Below are positions 15,598-17,942 of a DNA stretch of 17,942 nucleotides, piece after piece. The stretch is taken from NCBI GenBank assembly GCA_002372135.1, contig DFIN01000034.1:70526-88467 (forward strand). Reading direction: 5' to 3'. The notes beneath the pieces were generated by a model. The model worked only from the letters and a program-made list of their open reading frames with translations. It had not been told where the DNA came from and made no database searches. The position numbers were made by a program, and so were the translations under genes. Source of the stretch: Bacteroidales bacterium UBA3696 (lineage in GTDB: Bacteria > Bacteroidota > Bacteroidia > Bacteroidales > Paludibacteraceae). The first letter of the stretch is position 1, and the number at the start of each line of letters is the position of its first letter.

Positions 15598-15831
15598 CTA
15601 TAACACAAAATAGTAGATTAAGCCTGCTAATAGGAGCAGTGCTATCCAAAAACCTAAGCGTGACTTTTGTTTGGCCTCGCGTTCTTGCTTACGACGCGCA
15701 TATTCGTCACGCATCGAACCACTACGAAGGCGCGCAAGTTTCTCCTTGCGCGCCTCTTTCTCCTCGTCGTAGTAAATAGGACGATAGTCCCACTCGCGAG
15801 GTTTATTTACTTTCGGAAAAAGTACAGACAT
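15598..15831 (-). CDS. Small tail-anchored membrane protein of unknown function
   Basis: 77 aa. No named family recognised. The N-terminus has KPREWDYRPIYYDEEKE, then a highly charged, probably helical segment (about 22-58) rich in Arg, Lys and Glu, and a single C-terminal membrane helix (59-77). The bulk should face the cytoplasm. Its start overlaps the lipoprotein stop (TAATG) and its stop is 2 bp before mutL, so it is tightly coupled on both sides. Similar short proteins next to mutL occur in other Bacteroidales, from memory. That suggests a real gene and not a chance frame. Confidence 0.85.
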   Translation of the reverse strand: MSVLFPKVNKPREWDYRPIYYDEEKEARKEKLARLRSGSMRDEYARRKQEREAKQKSRLGFWIALLLLAGLIYYFVL

Positions 15832-17513
15832 TATTTTACGATAGCGAGGAATTGCTCATCCTCAGCGTACTTAGCAAATTCGATGTCGGCACGTGCTCTC
15901 TCTTTGAGCGATGCATTTTGAGCAATTGCACTGCGCAGATTGCTGTAAACGGCTTCGCGGTCGTTGGTGCGAGCACCTACGATTGCGCTCAAATAAGCAG
16001 TAGTAGCATTCGGATTTTCAACGGCTGCCAATGCTTTGCGGGCACCTGCATAGTCCTCGTTCAGAATCATTTGAGTAGCGGCGTTGTTCGTGTTCTCACC
16101 GGCATACGATTTCTTTGCTTTTGCATAGTCGCCCTTCATGGTGTAAAGAGTTCCCATAGCGGCTTTCAAGTTGCCTTGTGTGCCGGCTGCGTTGCCTAAA
16201 TACTCTTCGGCTTTTTTCAGGTCGTTATCGGCCAAAGCCATCACGCCTGCATTGTAGTTGACATCAGCGTCGTTGGCATTCAGCGACAAAGCCTTTGCAT
16301 AGTTACGACGAGCCTCGTCCATATTGCCGCGCGAGAAGTAAAGCATACCCATGTTGTTGTATGCACGATAGTCGTTATACTGATTGGCTACCTTTTGATA
16401 GATGGCCATCTTCTCGTCGTAGTTGTTGGTCAAGGTAGCGGCATACAGCAATTCTTCCACATTCAGTTGAGTGGCATCTTCTTTTGCCAAGCGGGCAATC
16501 TCTTCGTCCGACTTACCGATAATATCAGTTGTCAAAACAATGCGGCTGCGACGCAATGCAGGCAAAATCTCGGTGGCAAGAGTTTGATAAACAGCCGAAA
16601 GATTCTTGATTTGAGCCTCTCTCTCTTCAGGATCGCTGTACATGCTCAGCACGCGAAGAACCATCTCCTTGTCGTCAATGTTGCTGGCTTCTACCAAGGC
16701 ACGGAAACCATCCCAGTCTTCAGCGGTAACGTCAGACGTGATGTCAGCCTTAGCGCGATTTTGACGAAGAATGCGCTCCATATAACGTTGAGCGTTTTTC
16801 TCACGGTTATTGGCTAAACCGGTGTTCAAATCCAATGCGCCGTCAGGACTGGCGTAAGCTCTTACGTCAATACCGTTGATAGCCTTGTTCTCAGCTTTGA
16901 TAGCCTCTTTGATAGCGTTCTTCAAAGCTTTCATCTCTTGGCTGTTCAGTTGAGAGTCACGAAGGTTGGCTTGTTGGATAAGGAACATGATATCAGCCTC
17001 TTGCGTCTCTTGGATGATGCGTTGGAATTGATCAGGAGTGATTTGGGCACGAACCTCTTTCGGATCAACCAACTTAGCGGTTGTAATCACACCATCAGCG
17101 ATTTTTACATCCGGAATCTCTACCACTTTCTTGCCCTTGCGTGCCTCAAAGCGAAGATACAACTCCGAAACTGCCATCTCAGGAACAAAGTCAAAAGTAG
17201 CGGTTTGCGAATAGGTACCACCATTCTTGTAACTTACCATCTTGCCATTCTCTTTCACGCGCTCACCTACGTAAGTAACGGGCTGACCCAACACTTCGGT
17301 GCCGTTGTATTTGAGAACAGGAGTAACTACCAATACGGCGTTTTTCGCAAATTTCTTGGTGGGGAACGTACCCGTGATTTGGGCGTTTACTTTATTTCCA
17401 ACCACGGCTAACGGATTGGGATTAACGCTGATTTGCTCCGGCTGAACGGGAGCACCGCATGACGACAGCAACACGGCCGCCATCAATGCCATAAAGAAGA
17501 AATTCTTTTTCAT
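15831..17513 (-). CDS. Lipoprotein with OmpA-like middle domain and C-terminal TPR repeats
   Basis: 560 aa. The signal peptide ends in a lipobox, LLSSC, so C19 should be lipidated, followed by Gly-Ala. Residues 20-150 look like a beta-rich domain. About 190-335 resembles the OmpA C-terminal fold: IDVRAYASPDGALDLNTGLANNREKNAQRYM (a pattern starting at 215), ending at RRSRIVLTTDIIGKSDEEI. OmpA domains of this type usually bind peptidoglycan. About 350-560 forms TPR helices; YNNMGMLYFSRGNMDEARRNY is the clearest repeat. Likely anchored in the outer membrane and facing the periplasm, tethering or scaffolding other proteins. It has a strong-looking promoter with AT-rich upstream DNA and probably a high expression level. 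First gene of the operon with the small protein and mutL. Confidence 0.88.
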   Translation of the reverse strand: MKKNFFFMALMAAVLLSSCGAPVQPEQISVNPNPLAVVGNKVNAQITGTFPTKKFAKNAVLVVTPVLKYNGTEVLGQPVTYVGERVKENGKMVSYKNGGTYSQTATFDFVPEMAVSELYLRFEARKGKKVVEIPDVKIADGVITTAKLVDPKEVRAQITPDQFQRIIQETQEADIMFLIQQANLRDSQLNSQEMKALKNAIKEAIKAENKAINGIDVRAYASPDGALDLNTGLANNREKNAQRYMERILRQNRAKADITSDVTAEDWDGFRALVEASNIDDKEMVLRVLSMYSDPEEREAQIKNLSAVYQTLATEILPALRRSRIVLTTDIIGKSDEEIARLAKEDATQLNVEELLYAATLTNNYDEKMAIYQKVANQYNDYRAYNNMGMLYFSRGNMDEARRNYAKALSLNANDADVNYNAGVMALADNDLKKAEEYLGNAAGTQGNLKAAMGTLYTMKGDYAKAKKSYAGENTNNAATQMILNEDYAGARKALAAVENPNATTAYLSAIVGARTNDREAVYSNLRSAIAQNASLKERARADIEFAKYAEDEQFLAIVK

Positions 17514-17554
17514 TGTTTATGTGTTTGTTTTGTTATGTGTTTCGTATCAGGCGG

Positions 17555-17585
17555 CAAAAGTACGGCAAATATTAAATGCTTACAA
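17555..17585 (-). promoter_or_regulatory. Bacteroidota-type promoter for the lipoprotein operon
   Basis: On the minus strand, TTG (17585-17583) is followed after exactly 20 nt by TACTTTTG (17562-17555). Transcription should begin near 17551, about 38 nt before the ATG. The stretch just upstream (17588-17615) is almost pure A on this strand with few T, like an UP element. Confidence 0.82.
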
Positions 17586-17656
17586 ACTTTTTTCTATATT
17601 TATTTTATTTTTTTTGTCGTAACCGGTGAACTATTCGGATGAAAACTACAAACATA

Positions 17657-17694
17657 GCACCAATCAAAGGAACGTTTGATTGGTGCCACTTTTT
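17657..17694 (+). terminator. Orphan terminator-like hairpin
   Basis: A 12-bp stem (17657-17668 with 17675-17686) closes a 6-nt loop and is followed by CCAC and five T (17690-17694) on the plus strand. No plus-strand gene lies upstream for many kilobases, so if it is a terminator its transcript is unknown. Part of it recurs in inverted form at the right edge of the window. Confidence 0.6.
17669..17693 (+). repeat. Inverted repeat, left copy (25 bp)
   Basis: The 25 bases from 17669 (GGAACGTTTGATTGGTGCCA and 5 more) are the exact reverse complement of 17918-17942. This copy includes the loop and right arm of the orphan hairpin. The two copies bound 224 bp. Confidence 0.9.
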
Positions 17695-17779
17695 AAGTTG
17701 AAAGTTGAGAGTGGAAAGTTGAAAGAAGTGGGAGAGTAGAAAGTAGAAAGAATAATGTAGGAAGTAGAAAGTTAAATGT
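17695..17779. repeat. Purine-rich degenerate tandem repeats
   Basis: About 85 bp of almost pure purine on the plus strand, built of variants of GAAAGTTGA and GAAAGTAGA, for example at 17700-17707, 17714-17722, 17739-17748 and 17765-17772. It carries no open frame. Such blocks occur between genes in several Bacteroidales. Function unknown. Confidence 0.65.
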
Positions 17780-17808
17780 AAGCAGAATAAGCGATGCTAA
17801 ATGTTGTT

Positions 17809-17837
17809 TATCATTAGAGAAACATATCTAAATGATA
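17809..17837. repeat. Imperfect inverted repeat in the AT-rich spacer
   Basis: TATCATTAGA (17809-17818) pairs with TCTAAATGATA (17827-17837) with one bulged base, around an 8-nt loop. It lies about 40 bp upstream of the outward promoter, so it could be a regulator-binding site or a minor hairpin. Confidence 0.4.
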
Positions 17838-17877
17838 CATCTTTCACCGAAAAAAGAAAAATTTTTGCTATAAAATT

Positions 17878-17907
17878 TTGTGGTTTACTTTACATATCGT
17901 ACTTTTG
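17878..17907 (+). promoter_or_regulatory. Outward-facing Bacteroidota-type promoter at the right edge
   Basis: TTG (17878-17880), a 19-nt spacer and TACTTTTG (17900-17907) match the -33/-7 consensus, followed by CGCC. It points out of the window, so its gene is not visible. Transcription should begin near 17911, just before the right inverted repeat. Confidence 0.7.
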
Positions 17908-17917
17908 CGCCGAATAG

Positions 17918-17942
17918 AAAAGTGGCACCAATCAAACGTTCC
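17918..17942 (-). repeat. Inverted repeat, right copy (25 bp), reaching the window end
   Basis: Exact reverse complement of 17669-17693. It includes one hairpin arm (17925-17936). The matching second arm, if present, would lie beyond the last base. The match runs up to the final base, so the repeat may be longer. Confidence 0.9.

Noticed and set aside
15596..15649. ATG start for mutL at 15649
   Set aside because: It adds 18 unfamiliar residues and overlaps the small gene by 52 bp, while GTG 15595 fits the family N-terminus and follows the stop codon by 2 bp.
16938..17411. 157-aa plus-strand frame opposite the lipoprotein
   Set aside because: A mirror of a gene with biased codon use. No start signal or motif.

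Overview
The window looks like chromosomal core DNA from a member of the Bacteroidota, most likely order Bacteroidales. The evidence is the promoter type and the gene set. Five intergenic sites carry the Bacteroidota pattern TTG-N19/20-TAnnTTTG in place of a sigma70 -35/-10 pair, and most starts lack a clear Shine-Dalgarno sequence. The gene set includes an ExbB/small membrane protein/ExbD/ExbD cassette, a lipoprotein joining an OmpA-like domain to TPR repeats, and a MutL without the endonuclease motifs. The window starts inside a tRNA and ends inside a 25-bp inverted repeat, so it may be a whole draft contig that broke at two repeats. I see no phage, transposase, CRISPR array or defence island.

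Layout. (1) 1-66: 3' part of tRNA-Ser(GGA). (2) 113-2545, plus: exbB, a four-helix membrane protein of unknown function, and two exbD genes, i.e. a proton-driven energy-transduction motor for the envelope. It ends at a long hairpin (2580-2623). (3) 4760-2658, minus: ychF and a CaCA-family Na+/Ca2+ antiporter. (4) 4785-4832: two interleaved divergent promoters. (5) 4842-9745, plus: a tight five-gene operon of MurG-like glycosyltransferase, PfkB-family kinase, PlsC-type acyltransferase, PBP4-type D-Ala-D-Ala carboxypeptidase and biotin protein ligase. (6) 13648-9755, minus: acpP, fabF, asd and a U32-family protein, read from a promoter at 13728-13758 and ended by a terminator that lies inside the 3' end of birA. 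(7) 17513-13766, minus: OmpA/TPR lipoprotein, a 77-aa tail-anchored protein, and mutL from a GTG start. (8) 17514-17942: no gene. This stretch holds the lipoprotein promoter, an orphan hairpin, a purine-rich repeat block, and an outward promoter lying between inverted copies of a 25-bp sequence.

Together: much of the window serves the envelope. AcpP/FabF make acyl chains, PlsC uses acyl chains to build phospholipid, BirA activates the biotin carrier of acetyl-CoA carboxylase, Asd feeds lysine and diaminopimelate for peptidoglycan, PBP4 trims peptidoglycan, the lipoprotein probably contacts it, and Exb proteins power outer-membrane work. Housekeeping genes (ychF, mutL, U32) are interspersed. 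No clearly novel multi-gene system is visible. The best leads are the inverted-repeat/promoter arrangement at the right edge, the unknown membrane partner in the Exb cassette, and the lipoprotein/small protein/mutL operon.
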